This document shows, piece after piece, positions 33,482 to 41,110 of a DNA stretch of 64,000 nucleotides. The position numbers and the translations under genes were made by a program. Source of the DNA: Nocardia transvalensis (GTDB lineage: Bacteria > Actinomycetota > Actinomycetes > Mycobacteriales > Mycobacteriaceae); NCBI RefSeq assembly GCF_015477765.1, contig NZ_JADLQQ010000019.1, positions 1 to 64,000 of the forward strand, written 5' to 3'. The first letter of the stretch is position 1; every line of letters starts with the position of its first letter. The notes beneath the pieces are model-generated. The model saw nothing but the letters and a program-made list of their open reading frames with translations. It was not told the DNA's origin and did not search any database.

Positions 33482-33916
33482 TCAGCACCAGTTGGCGTGG
33501 GGGCGACACAGGGTGCGGCCACCGTCGTCGGAGCGGGCGCCGCGGACGGAGGCGTTGTCGGTCAGGTCCGCGTTGCGCTGACGGTGATATTCGCGCAGGT
33601 TCTCGCGATGCTGGTTGCGAGCCATAGGACCCGAGTCGGCGTGGTGGAAGCCGTAGGGGTCGATGTGGTCTGCGGCGGTTGCGCCGGGGATGGTCGTGCG
33701 GGTGCTGGAGGAATTGCCACTGCCGTGCGAAAGCCCGTCGCGCGCACCGGATTCGGCCGCCACCGTCGTCGCCGACACCGTGATCGCCGCCGCGGCGGCC
33801 GCGAGGACCAGCACGAACGATCGCATCCTGCCGATCCGCCTCGTGATTGCTGCGGGTGAACGACGGACTCCGTGGTCGCCGGTCGCCGACGTCGTGTTCA
33901 GAACACTCTGCGTCAT
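33482..33916 (-). CDS. Small secreted protein of unknown function
   Basis: The 144-residue frame has AAAGG 10 bases before the ATG. A hydrophobic signal (MRSFVLVLAAAAAAITVSATTVAAES) begins only at residue 31, so either the protein has a long cytoplasmic n-region or the start is the internal Met. The mature part is hydrophilic, rich in His, Arg and Asn (DPYGFHHADSGP, HRENLREYHRQRNADL), and ends in CRPHANWC, which could form a disulphide. I recognise no family. Confidence 0.6.
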   Translation of the reverse strand: MTQSVLNTTSATGDHGVRRSPAAITRRIGRMRSFVLVLAAAAAAITVSATTVAAESGARDGLSHGSGNSSSTRTTIPGATAADHIDPYGFHHADSGPMARNQHRENLREYHRQRNADLTDNASVRGARSDDGGRTLCRPHANWC

Positions 33917-34341
33917 GGCCGCACTGCCTTTCTGCTCTCGTGTGCCCTGGTCACCGCCGGCACAGTGACCCATCTACGTAGTCGGATAGTAGATCGCGAA
34001 CCTGAGACGACCCTTAGATGCCGAGGAGTAGCCGGTCGCCGCCCTCTGCGATCGACGACATGTCAACAGGCCAGAGCCTTTATGCCCCAATCCGTTTCAT
34101 CGTCGTCGCCACTTCCGTTCGCGCACACCGTTTCCGACGCGGCGGCCGATCGACCGTTCCTCTGTCGCGGCCGCACGCAAAAGAACAACGATGTGACGAC
34201 TCGGGCATTCCGGGCGCGCATGTGTCGAACGTCACGCCGCGAAAGATGTTGCCGCACAGAAGGAATCTCACACTCCGAGACGTGGTTGCATGTGGCGCAA
34301 CAAGGTGCGTCGAAACGGATTCGGGACTAACTTCTCCATGA
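33917..34341. other. Intergenic region, no gene seen
   Basis: The 425 bases between two divergent genes hold no frame with a ribosome binding site and biased codons. The base composition is lower in GC than the surroundings around 34070-34300. This may mark regulatory DNA or a small RNA, for which I have no direct evidence. Confidence 0.4.
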
Positions 34342-34364
34342 TCCCGGCAAAAAGCACGCCGGGA
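34342..34364 (+). other. Hairpin seed TCCCGGC-N9-GCCGGGA of the first tandem array
   Basis: A perfect 7-base-pair stem with the loop AAAAAGCAC opens the array. The same stem, with GAAAAGCAC as loop, opens the second array at 39273-39295. Confidence 0.6.
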
Positions 34365-34480
34365 AGACGGGGTGGTTGATGCACGCCGGGAAGACGGGGT
34401 GGTTGATGCACGCCGGGAAGACGGGGTGGTTGATGCACGCCGGGATGAGGGGTGAGATGCACGCCGGGATGATGGAGGAA
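34354..34480 (+). repeat. Intergenic tandem array 1, unit GCACGCCGGGA...
   Basis: Three identical 27-base units (GCACGCCGGGAAGACGGGGT + GGTTGAT) are followed by two divergent, shorter ones (24 and 22 bases). The last unit contains GGAGGAA, which serves as the ribosome binding site of the hypX gene starting at 34485. No spacer variety exists, so it is not a CRISPR array. Confidence 0.85.
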
Positions 34481-34484
34481 GCAC

Positions 34485-36179
34485 GTGCGCATTCTGCTGG
34501 TCGCCAGCGCATTCAACAGTCTCACGCAGCGGGTCCACGCCGAGCTGCGTGACTCAGGGCACCGGGTCGGTGTCGAGCTGGCGCTGGGAGACGACCTGCT
34601 GCGCGCACGGGTGGCACAGTTCCGGCCGGAGCTGATCCTGGCACCGATGCTGACCACGGCGATCCCGGAGGACATCTGGTCCACCCACACCGTGTTGATC
34701 GTGCATCCCGGGCCGAAGGGCGACCGCGGCCCCTCGTCGCTGGACTGGGCCATCAGCGAGGGCGCGCAGGAGTGGGGCGTGACGGTGCTGCAGGCGGTCG
34801 CCGAGATGGACGCCGGGCCGATCTGGGCCTCGGAACCTTTCCCGGTCACTCCCTGCGGCAAGAGCGAGCTCTACCGCAACGAAGTCGCCGATGCCGCGGT
34901 CCGGGCGGTGCTGCTGGCCGTGGAACGGTTCGCCGCAGGCGGATTCGACCCCGAGCCGCTCGACTACGGCCGCCCCGATGTGCAAGGACGGCTACGCCCG
35001 TACCACACCCAGGAGTTCCGCCGCATCGACTGGACCGCCGACGACACCGCCACCGTGCTGCGCACACTGCGCGCCGCCGACTCCCAGCCCGGCGTCCTCG
35101 ACGAACTGTACGGGCGGGAGTTCTTCCTGCACGGCGGCCATCACGAGGACCGGTTGCGCGGCATCCCCGGCACCGTCATCGCGACTCGCGACGGCGCGAT
35201 CTGCCGGGCCACCGTCGACGGCGCCGTCTGGCTGCCGCAGCTGCGGCCCCGCCGGACACCGGGCGGCCCGGCGACCTTCAAACAGCCCGCGACCGATGTG
35301 CTCGACCCGGAATTGCTCGCCGGTGTGCCGGAGGTGCCGATCACCCCGGCCGAGGCCGCCGCCCGCGATACCTGGTCGGAGCTGCGTTACCGCGAGCACG
35401 GCGAGGTCGGCTACCTGGAATTCTCCTTCGCCGGCGGCGCCATGAGCACCGGCCAGTGCCGCCGCCTGCTGGCCGCCTATCGACAGGCCTGCGCGCGACC
35501 GGTCGACGTCTTGGTGCTCGGCCCGGCCCGCGACTTCTTCTCCAATGGCATCCACCTCAATGTGATCGAGGCAGCCGCCGACCCGGCCGAGGAATCCTGG
35601 CACAACATCAATGCCATGAACGATCTGGTGGAGGCGATTCTCACCACCACCGACAAAGTGGTGATCTCCGCACTGGCCGGAAATGCCGCGGCCGGTGGGG
35701 TGATGCTCGCACTGGCCGCCGACGAGGTGTGGTGCCGCGAATCGGTGGTGCTGAATCCGCATTACCGGCTGATGGGCCTGCACGGTTCCGAGTATTGGAC
35801 CTACACCCTGCCGCGCCGGGTCGGCGCCGCCGAGGCCGACCGCCTGACCCGGGAGGCGCTGCCGGTCGGCGCCGCGGCAGCGGGAAGGCTGGGCCTGGTC
35901 GACCGGGTCGTGCCCGGTAGCGCGGCCGAATTCCGGTCGTGGGTGCGGCAGCAGGCCCAGGCGCTGGCCGCCGCCCCGGAACTGCAGGACCGGCTGGTGA
36001 CCAAGAAGCGGCGGCGAGCCGCCGACGAGGCCGCCAAACCGCTGTCCGCCTATCGCGCCGAAGAATTGGCGCAAATGCGCCAGAACTTCCACGGCGAGGG
36101 TGAGACATACCACCAATTGCGCCGAAACTTCGTGCACAAGGTGCGTCCGGCCGCCACGCCCGCACATCTGCTCGGCTGA
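34485..36179 (+). CDS. hypX: HypX/HoxX-type hydrogenase maturation protein (CO from formyl-THF)
   Basis: The 564 residues fuse a formyl-transferase-like N-terminal half (about 1-230, with MRILLVASAFNSLTQRVHAEL and HPGPKGDRGPSSLDWA near 78-93) to an enoyl-CoA hydratase-like half (about 285-520, with VLVLGPARDFFSNGIHLNVIE and ALAGNAAAGGVMLALAADEVW). HypX makes CO for the NiFe active site from 10-formyl-tetrahydrofolate under oxygen. The GTG start has GGAGGAA 4 bases upstream inside the last repeat unit. No hydrogenase structural or hyp gene is in the window, so either a hydrogenase lies elsewhere or this copy has another role. A MHYT sensor gene follows 96 bases later. Confidence 0.9.
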   Translation: MRILLVASAFNSLTQRVHAELRDSGHRVGVELALGDDLLRARVAQFRPELILAPMLTTAIPEDIWSTHTVLIVHPGPKGDRGPSSLDWAISEGAQEWGVTVLQAVAEMDAGPIWASEPFPVTPCGKSELYRNEVADAAVRAVLLAVERFAAGGFDPEPLDYGRPDVQGRLRPYHTQEFRRIDWTADDTATVLRTLRAADSQPGVLDELYGREFFLHGGHHEDRLRGIPGTVIATRDGAICRATVDGAVWLPQLRPRRTPGGPATFKQPATDVLDPELLAGVPEVPITPAEAAARDTWSELRYREHGEVGYLEFSFAGGAMSTGQCRRLLAAYRQACARPVDVLVLGPARDFFSNGIHLNVIEAAADPAEESWHNINAMNDLVEAILTTTDKVVISALAGNAAAGGVMLALAADEVWCRESVVLNPHYRLMGLHGSEYWTYTLPRRVGAAEADRLTREALPVGAAAAGRLGLVDRVVPGSAAEFRSWVRQQAQALAAAPELQDRLVTKKRRRAADEAAKPLSAYRAEELAQMRQNFHGEGETYHQLRRNFVHKVRPAATPAHLLG

Positions 36180-36275
36180 AAACGAGAGAAAACTTCCGTT
36201 AGGAAATATCCCGCGAAGCCGACGTGAACTATTGTCCGGCCACAAATTTATAACGTCGAAGCCAACGGAGTACGC

Positions 36276-37163
36276 GTGCTGCAACTCGATCACTTCAGTC
36301 ACGGATGGCTGACCCCGGTCATGGCCTACCTGATGTCCGTCATCGGTTCGGTGCTCGGCCTGCGGTGCGCCTTTCACGCCCGGTCGGCGCGCTGGCCCGC
36401 GGGCTGGCTCGTCGCGGCGGCCGTGGCGCTCGGCGGCGCGGGCATCTGGGTCATGCACTTCACGGCGATGCTGGGTTTCTCCATCGTCGGCGTCACCATC
36501 CGCTACGACATGCCGAAGACCCTGCTCAGCGCGGCCATCGCGATCCTGGTGGTGTGGATCGGGCTCTCGATCGCTGTGCGCGGGCGACGGGAGGTGCTGG
36601 CGCTGCCGGTGGGCGGTGCCGTCACCGGGCTCGGCGTGGCGGCCATGCATTACCTGGGCATGTACGCCATGCACTCGCAGGCCGAGATCGGATATCGGCT
36701 CGGGCTGGTGACGCTGTCGATCGTGATCGCGGTGGTCGCCGCGACCGCGGCCCTGTGGTTCATGCTCCACGTGCACGGTTTCCTGGCCACCATCGGCGCG
36801 GCGCTGATCATGGGCCTGGCGGTGTGCGGAATGCATTACACCGGAATGGCATCGATGCAAGCCCACCACGGCACCCACGGAACCCCGCCCGGCGGCGCCG
36901 AGCCCATGCAGCTGCTCACGCCGCTGATCGTGACCGTCACGCTGGTGACCATGATGCTGATCGTGCTGGTCGGTTTGGCCGAGATCGACGAGCGCTATTC
37001 GGCGGACCGGCTCGCCGACCGGCGCGAATCGGGCACGGCGGCAACGGTCGTCGACGGCGGGAAGCAATGGCCCCGGGCGCTGCCCGAGGACCACGACTCC
37101 GAGGGGTCGTCGGTCAGCCTTGCGGCACTCAGCAAGGCAGGCCGGTCGAAGTCTCGGCGATAA
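36276..37163 (+). CDS. MHYT-domain membrane sensor protein
   Basis: The 295-residue integral membrane protein has about seven hydrophobic segments. It carries the conserved metal-binding motifs WVMHFTAM (near 58), AAMHYLGMYAM (near 123) and CGMHYTGMASM (near 185). MHYT domains are thought to bind copper and sense O2, CO or NO, and occur in CO-dehydrogenase clusters (CoxC, CoxH). No output domain (GGDEF, EAL, kinase) is attached; after the last helix at about 235 comes a 60-residue hydrophilic tail. The GTG has CGGAG 7 bases upstream. It lies behind hypX and 3 kb after the nitrate reductase operon. Its stop lies only 5 bases from the convergent monooxygenase gene. Confidence 0.9.
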   Translation: MLQLDHFSHGWLTPVMAYLMSVIGSVLGLRCAFHARSARWPAGWLVAAAVALGGAGIWVMHFTAMLGFSIVGVTIRYDMPKTLLSAAIAILVVWIGLSIAVRGRREVLALPVGGAVTGLGVAAMHYLGMYAMHSQAEIGYRLGLVTLSIVIAVVAATAALWFMLHVHGFLATIGAALIMGLAVCGMHYTGMASMQAHHGTHGTPPGGAEPMQLLTPLIVTVTLVTMMLIVLVGLAEIDERYSADRLADRRESGTAATVVDGGKQWPRALPEDHDSEGSSVSLAALSKAGRSKSRR

Positions 37164-37168
37164 GCACC

Positions 37169-38638
37169 TCAGGCAATGCGCCGCAGATAGTCCGCGAGCG
37201 GCTCCGGTTCGGTGGCGATCGCGCCGATATAGCCGTCGGGGCGGACCAGCACCAGCGTGCCGGGGGCGACGTCGTAGTTGCGGCGAGCCTCGGCGGAGTT
37301 GTCGATCCGATACGCCCTGACCCGGTCGCCGAACGGGCGGGCCAGGTCGGCAGGGTCGGTGCCGAATCCGAGCAGGGTGACGTGCGGGCCGCGGAACAGG
37401 TCGAACAGTCGCACGTCGCCGCAGCGCGCATCGGGTGCCCGGTCGCCCGCCCGCAGGGCGCCCGGATGGTCCCGGACGTCCACGGCGAGCGGTCCACCGC
37501 GATAGTTCAGCCGCAGCTGGAAGATGTCGGGCTCCTGTTCCTCGGCCGGTGCCTCGCGAAAGTTGCGGTGGTGCAGGCGGGTCGAGACACCCAGCACCTC
37601 CGCCGCCACGGGAAACCGTTCGGCCTCATAGGTGTCCAGCAGTTCGCCGGGTGCGCCACCGAGGACGGCGGCCAGTTTCCAGCCCAGGTTGTAGGCGTCC
37701 TGGACGCTGGTGTTGAGGCCCTGGCCGCTGGCCGAGGAATGTGCGTGTGCGGCATCTCCCGCCAGGAATACCCGGCCGACGCGGAAGCGATCGACCATTC
37801 GCACGTTGACGCGGTACAGCGAGATCCAGCGCAGATCCGACAGCACGATGTCGGACCGCCCGGATCTCTCGTCCAGCAGCTTCTGCACCGCCGCGAGCTC
37901 CAGGTCCGGGACCTCGTCGGCGGCGACGGTCGCGACGAACTGGTAGTAGTCGGTCCCCGGCAGCGACCAGAGCGAGAATCGATCGGTGACGTCTCCGGTG
38001 GTCAGTATGTGGCAGTAGGTGCCGGTCAGCCCGTCGGCACGGACATCGCCGATCAGGGTTCGCTCGGTTTCGAAGGTCTCGCCCTCGAAGCCGACCCCGA
38101 GCGTCTTGCGGACGGTACTGCGACCGCCGTCGGCGCCGACCAGATACCGCGCCCGGACCCGCTCGATCGTGCCGCCATGGCTCAGGGTGGCGGTGACGCC
38201 CCTGTCGTCCTGGCCGACATCGACCAGTTCGGTGGCGAATTCGATGCGCCCGCCGAGCTCGACGAAGCGGTCGCGCAGGATCTCGTCGGTGCGCCACTGC
38301 GGGAGCAGCCACACGTCCGGGTAGGGCACGCCCTGCTCGGGGTCCGGCCGAGCGACGCCCAGCATTTGCTGAACCGTGCGAGTCCACTGCACGCTCGTGC
38401 CGCGGTACATGCGGAACTCGGGAAACGGCGCACCCGATGCCAGTACCGCGTCGATCACGCCGAGGTCGTCGAACACCTCGAGGGTGCGCGGCTGCAACCC
38501 TTTTCCGCGGGAACCGGGGAACAGCGCGGGTGCCTTGTCCACGAGGCGGACGGAGATTCCGCGGCGGGCCAGCTCGCAGGCCAAGGTCAGACCGGTCGGT
38601 CCGGCACCGGCGATCAGCACGGGGAGGTCGGGGGTCAT
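37169..38638 (-). CDS. FAD-dependent aromatic monooxygenase (PheA/TfdB type)
   Basis: The 489-residue flavoprotein has the dinucleotide motif GAGPTGLTLACELARRG (about 10-26), the DG motif LVGADGGRSTVR near 165 and the GD motif RVFLAGDAAHAHSSASGQGLN near 285. A C-terminal thioredoxin-like domain follows, as in phenol hydroxylases and rifampicin monooxygenase (Rox). These enzymes hydroxylate aromatic compounds with NAD(P)H and O2. The ATG overlaps the stop of the upstream TetR gene by 4 bases, so the two are one operon. The regulator presumably responds to the substrate. Confidence 0.92.
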   Translation of the reverse strand: MTPDLPVLIAGAGPTGLTLACELARRGISVRLVDKAPALFPGSRGKGLQPRTLEVFDDLGVIDAVLASGAPFPEFRMYRGTSVQWTRTVQQMLGVARPDPEQGVPYPDVWLLPQWRTDEILRDRFVELGGRIEFATELVDVGQDDRGVTATLSHGGTIERVRARYLVGADGGRSTVRKTLGVGFEGETFETERTLIGDVRADGLTGTYCHILTTGDVTDRFSLWSLPGTDYYQFVATVAADEVPDLELAAVQKLLDERSGRSDIVLSDLRWISLYRVNVRMVDRFRVGRVFLAGDAAHAHSSASGQGLNTSVQDAYNLGWKLAAVLGGAPGELLDTYEAERFPVAAEVLGVSTRLHHRNFREAPAEEQEPDIFQLRLNYRGGPLAVDVRDHPGALRAGDRAPDARCGDVRLFDLFRGPHVTLLGFGTDPADLARPFGDRVRAYRIDNSAEARRNYDVAPGTLVLVRPDGYIGAIATEPEPLADYLRRIA

Positions 38639-39222
38639 GCTCTGTCGTCCTTATCGGGGAAGCTGCGGGTGAGCAGCGGAATAAGCAGTTCGTCCACCAG
38701 ATCGGCGAGGAATTCCCGGTCCACCGGTTCGCCGAGACACATGCGGCGCATGATTTGACCCTCGGAAACCTGGTGGGCGCGTTCGATTTCGGTGTCGGCG
38801 GGCAGTTCGCCGCGGGCGATCGCGCGGTCCACGACGGTGCGGAACGGACCCAGATCCTCGTCGGCCACATGGGATTTCAGCTCCCGAGCCAGCTCGGGAT
38901 CCACCCGCATGGCATGCATGAGACCGGTCAGCATGGTGACGTACCGGTCGTCGACCTGAGCGCACAGCGCGGTGAGGGCCGCGAGCAGATCCCCGCGCAG
39001 CGTGCCGGTATCGGGAATCGCGGCGACGTACTGGGCATCGTGCGCATCCATCGCCGCCTTGACCAGCGCCGGTTTCCCGGGCCAGCGCCGATAGATGGTG
39101 GCCTTGCTGGCCTGCGCCCGCGCCGCCACCGCATCCATGGTCAGCCCCCCGTACCCGACCTCGCCGAGCAACTCGTAGGTCGCCGCGAGAATGGCCTGCT
39201 CGCGTTCGAGACCACGGGCCAT
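38635..39222 (-). CDS. TetR repressor of the flavin monooxygenase operon
   Basis: The 195 residues start with the TetR helix-turn-helix (GYGGLTMDAVAARAQASKATIYRRWPGKPALVKAAMDAH, about residues 22-60) and continue with a C-terminal domain of the TetR_C_11 kind (FRTVVDRAIARGELP). GGAGG lies 4 bases before the ATG at 39222. A partly symmetrical 24-base repeat sits 14 bases further upstream. The stop overlaps the start of the monooxygenase gene, so the regulator is first in its operon and probably autoregulated. Confidence 0.92.
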   Translation of the reverse strand: MARGLEREQAILAATYELLGEVGYGGLTMDAVAARAQASKATIYRRWPGKPALVKAAMDAHDAQYVAAIPDTGTLRGDLLAALTALCAQVDDRYVTMLTGLMHAMRVDPELARELKSHVADEDLGPFRTVVDRAIARGELPADTEIERAHQVSEGQIMRRMCLGEPVDREFLADLVDELLIPLLTRSFPDKDDRA

Positions 39223-39235
39223 GACACCTCCAAGT

Positions 39236-39259
39236 GAACGGTACTGTTTCGTACACTTC
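39236..39259. promoter_or_regulatory. TetR operator candidate GAACGGTAC-N6-GTACACTTC
   Basis: Seven of nine arm positions are complementary around TGTTTC. The location, directly upstream of the TetR gene and just before the tandem array, fits an autoregulatory operator. Confidence 0.5.
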
Positions 39260-39272
39260 GATGGTAGCGTAC

Positions 39273-39295
39273 TCCCGGCGAAAAGCACGCCGGGA
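39273..39295 (-). other. Hairpin seed TCCCGGC-N9-GCCGGGA of the second tandem array
   Basis: The stem is identical to that at 34342-34364 and the loop differs in one base (GAAAAGCAC). It lies at the promoter end of the TetR operon. Confidence 0.6.
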
Positions 39296-39460
39296 AATCG
39301 GGGATGGGGCACGCCGGGAAATCGGGGATGGGGGCACGCCGGGATATGCGGGATGGGGCACACCGGGATATGCGGGGTGGGGCACGCCGGATACGGAGGT
39401 GAGGCACGCCGGAATACGAGGGGTGAGGCACACCCGGAATACGAGGGATGGGGACGCCGG
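39285..39460. repeat. Intergenic tandem array 2, unit GCACGCCGGGA...
   Basis: Seven to eight units of about 24-25 bases follow the pattern GCACGCCGGGAAATCGGGGA + TGGG. The first two units are nearly identical, the later ones drift (ATATGCGGG, ATACGAGGG). The core GCACGCCGGGA is the same as in array 1, 5 kb away. Confidence 0.85.
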
Positions 39461-39524
39461 GTCGGCGAGGCCGTCGGCGATGGAGTTCAGTTTCTGCAGA
39501 ACCGCCGCGGCCCGGCGGGCGATA

Positions 39525-39809
39525 TCAGCCGGTGTAGCTGGCGCGCTGGACCCAGGCGTCCGCCGCGGCCTTCGCCTCGGCCACGGACGGGGCCGAGGCC
39601 TCGCTCACCAGACTTCCGTCCTGGCGGCCGATGCGCCAGGCGCAGGTGGTTCGGCTCGTCGCCTTCACTCGCCCGCGGTACTCGCCGAAGTCCTTGGTGA
39701 GCCACCACTCCGCGGGGCCGCCGGCCAGCTCCCAGCCGTCGGTCGCATGCTCCGGTCGGATCGGCCCGAACGGGCGCTCCTCCGAGTTCGCGCGGTCCTG
39801 GTCGGCCAC
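39525..39809 (-). CDS. Small conserved protein, unknown function
   Basis: The GTG at 39809 has AGGGGA 6 bases upstream and gives 94 residues. The sequence includes WELAGGPAEWWLTKDFGEYRGRVKATSRTTCAWRIGR followed by SVAEAKAAADAWVQ. It resembles small stress- or phage-related proteins in which a beta sheet is followed by an AEAKAAADAW helix (as in DUF2188-like proteins). I cannot assign it to a family. No membrane segment is present. Confidence 0.6.
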   Translation of the reverse strand: MADQDRANSEERPFGPIRPEHATDGWELAGGPAEWWLTKDFGEYRGRVKATSRTTCAWRIGRQDGSLVSEASAPSVAEAKAAADAWVQRASYTG

Positions 39810-40080
39810 CTGCTTCCCCTCTACTTCCCCGCCGCTCGATACCAGTATCCTCGCCTGCCTTGTGCCGCAACGCTATTTCGGCATCGAATAGATCGTCGCA
39901 GTAGTCGGCGGTTCGGGCCAGTCCCTCGATTCGAGCAATGCCGAATTCCCTCAGCAGTACGGTGCGACGTTGCGCACGCAATATTGCGACTCGCCAAAAC
40001 CCTTGCGGCCCTGTGGAGTTGAAGGTCGTTGTCACGAGAACGCCGGTGGCCGAAATACGACTCGCGGCGGTATCGGTTCC

Positions 40081-40863
40081 TCAGAAGCGGCGGGCCCCAC
40101 TGACCGGCATCTCCGAGATCGGCGACATCACCACACCGCTGCCGCTGGTGGCCGCGTGGATGACCTTGCCGTCCCCGGCGTAGAGGGCGGAATGTTGACC
40201 CCCATAGAACGACACCAGATCGCCGGGCTCCAACTCGTCCAGCGACACCGGGGTGCCCGCGTCGAGCTGTTCGTAGCTGGTGCGCGGCAGGTCCACACCG
40301 GCCTGCTCATACGACCACTGCACCAGGCCCGAGCAGTCGAAGGAGTCGGGGCCCGCCGAACCGTAGGAGTAGGCGGCGCCGAGCTTGGATTCGGCGGCCT
40401 CCACGGCGCGTTCCCCCTGGGTCTTCTCCGGCGCGGCGGGTTCCGGCCAGGCGAGACCGGGAATCGGTGGCAGTGAACGGAAGTCGAAACCCGGGGCGAG
40501 GGACTGCAGGGCCGACATCACTCCGGCGGCCGCCGCCTCGACCGGCGACTGCGGAGCGGTCGGCGTTTCGATCGGTCGCTGCGCGTCGATCGCCTGCGCC
40601 TCGATCACAGTCGTCGCGGGGGCCGGCGCCGGGGCGTCGTCGACGATGGCGATGAGTTCGTCCGGAATCCCAGCGGGAGTCGGTACTTCGCCGGGAATTT
40701 CGACGGTTCCGACGCCTGGAATGGTCACCGGCTGCGCGGTGGCCTGCCCGGTGGTGAGCAACAGGGCGCCGATCGCGCCGAGGACGACCACCGCGGCCGC
40801 CATCATCCACCAGAGCAGCTGCCGCACGTAACGGGAATATCGACCTTCGCTGTTTCCTGCCAT
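40081..40863 (-). CDS. NlpC/P60 peptidoglycan endopeptidase, membrane-anchored
   Basis: The 260-residue protein starts with a short basic stretch and a membrane segment (QLLWWMMAAAVVVLGAIGALLL, about 15-36). A Pro/Ala-rich linker extends to about residue 145, followed by an NlpC/P60 domain. The catalytic Cys is in DSFDCSGLVQWSYEQAGV (about 172), His in GGQHSALYAGDGKVIHAA (about 225), and a third polar residue lies in the next strand. RipA/RipB-like enzymes of this group cleave D-Glu-mDAP bonds in the cell wall. GGAGG lies 6 bases before the ATG at 40863; a Met 8 codons upstream is possible. Confidence 0.92.
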   Translation of the reverse strand: MAGNSEGRYSRYVRQLLWWMMAAAVVVLGAIGALLLTTGQATAQPVTIPGVGTVEIPGEVPTPAGIPDELIAIVDDAPAPAPATTVIEAQAIDAQRPIETPTAPQSPVEAAAAGVMSALQSLAPGFDFRSLPPIPGLAWPEPAAPEKTQGERAVEAAESKLGAAYSYGSAGPDSFDCSGLVQWSYEQAGVDLPRTSYEQLDAGTPVSLDELEPGDLVSFYGGQHSALYAGDGKVIHAATSGSGVVMSPISEMPVSGARRF

Positions 40864-41059
40864 GCTGCGGTCCTCCGATCCTTTCATCGAAGGCCGGTCC
40901 GACCGGCCCTCGAACAGTTTCGAAAAACATCGCGCTGTGCTGTCGGTTCAGCGGATCCGAGGAGCCATGATTCGCCCGAAACAATTGAATTACAAATATG
41001 AACACGCCATTTAATGATAACATCGCGATAAACAATCGAAAACCAACAGATCACGAAGA

Positions 41060-41097
41060 AATGCCCCGCATTGGATTGTTTTCCACTGCGGGGCATT
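41060..41097 (-). terminator. Strong terminator behind the parA-parB operon
   Basis: AATGCCCCGC and GCGGGGCATT form a perfect 10-base-pair stem, and TGGA/TCCA pairs inside the loop. On the minus strand it starts 14 bases after the parB-like stop and is followed by a short T-rich run. Confidence 0.75.
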
Positions 41098-41110
41098 CTC
41101 CCGGCTGGAC

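Noticed and set aside
34485..36179. hypX as part of a hydrogenase cluster
   Set aside because: No hydrogenase large or small subunit and no hypA-F gene is found anywhere in the window.
36305..38758. An 817-codon frame across the MHYT gene and antisense to the monooxygenase
   Set aside because: It crosses two well-supported genes in the wrong frame or strand and encodes low-complexity sequence.
38437..39237. Plus-strand frame opposite the TetR gene and the monooxygenase start
   Set aside because: The TetR helix-turn-helix and the 4-base overlap with the monooxygenase are on the minus strand; the opposing frame is featureless.
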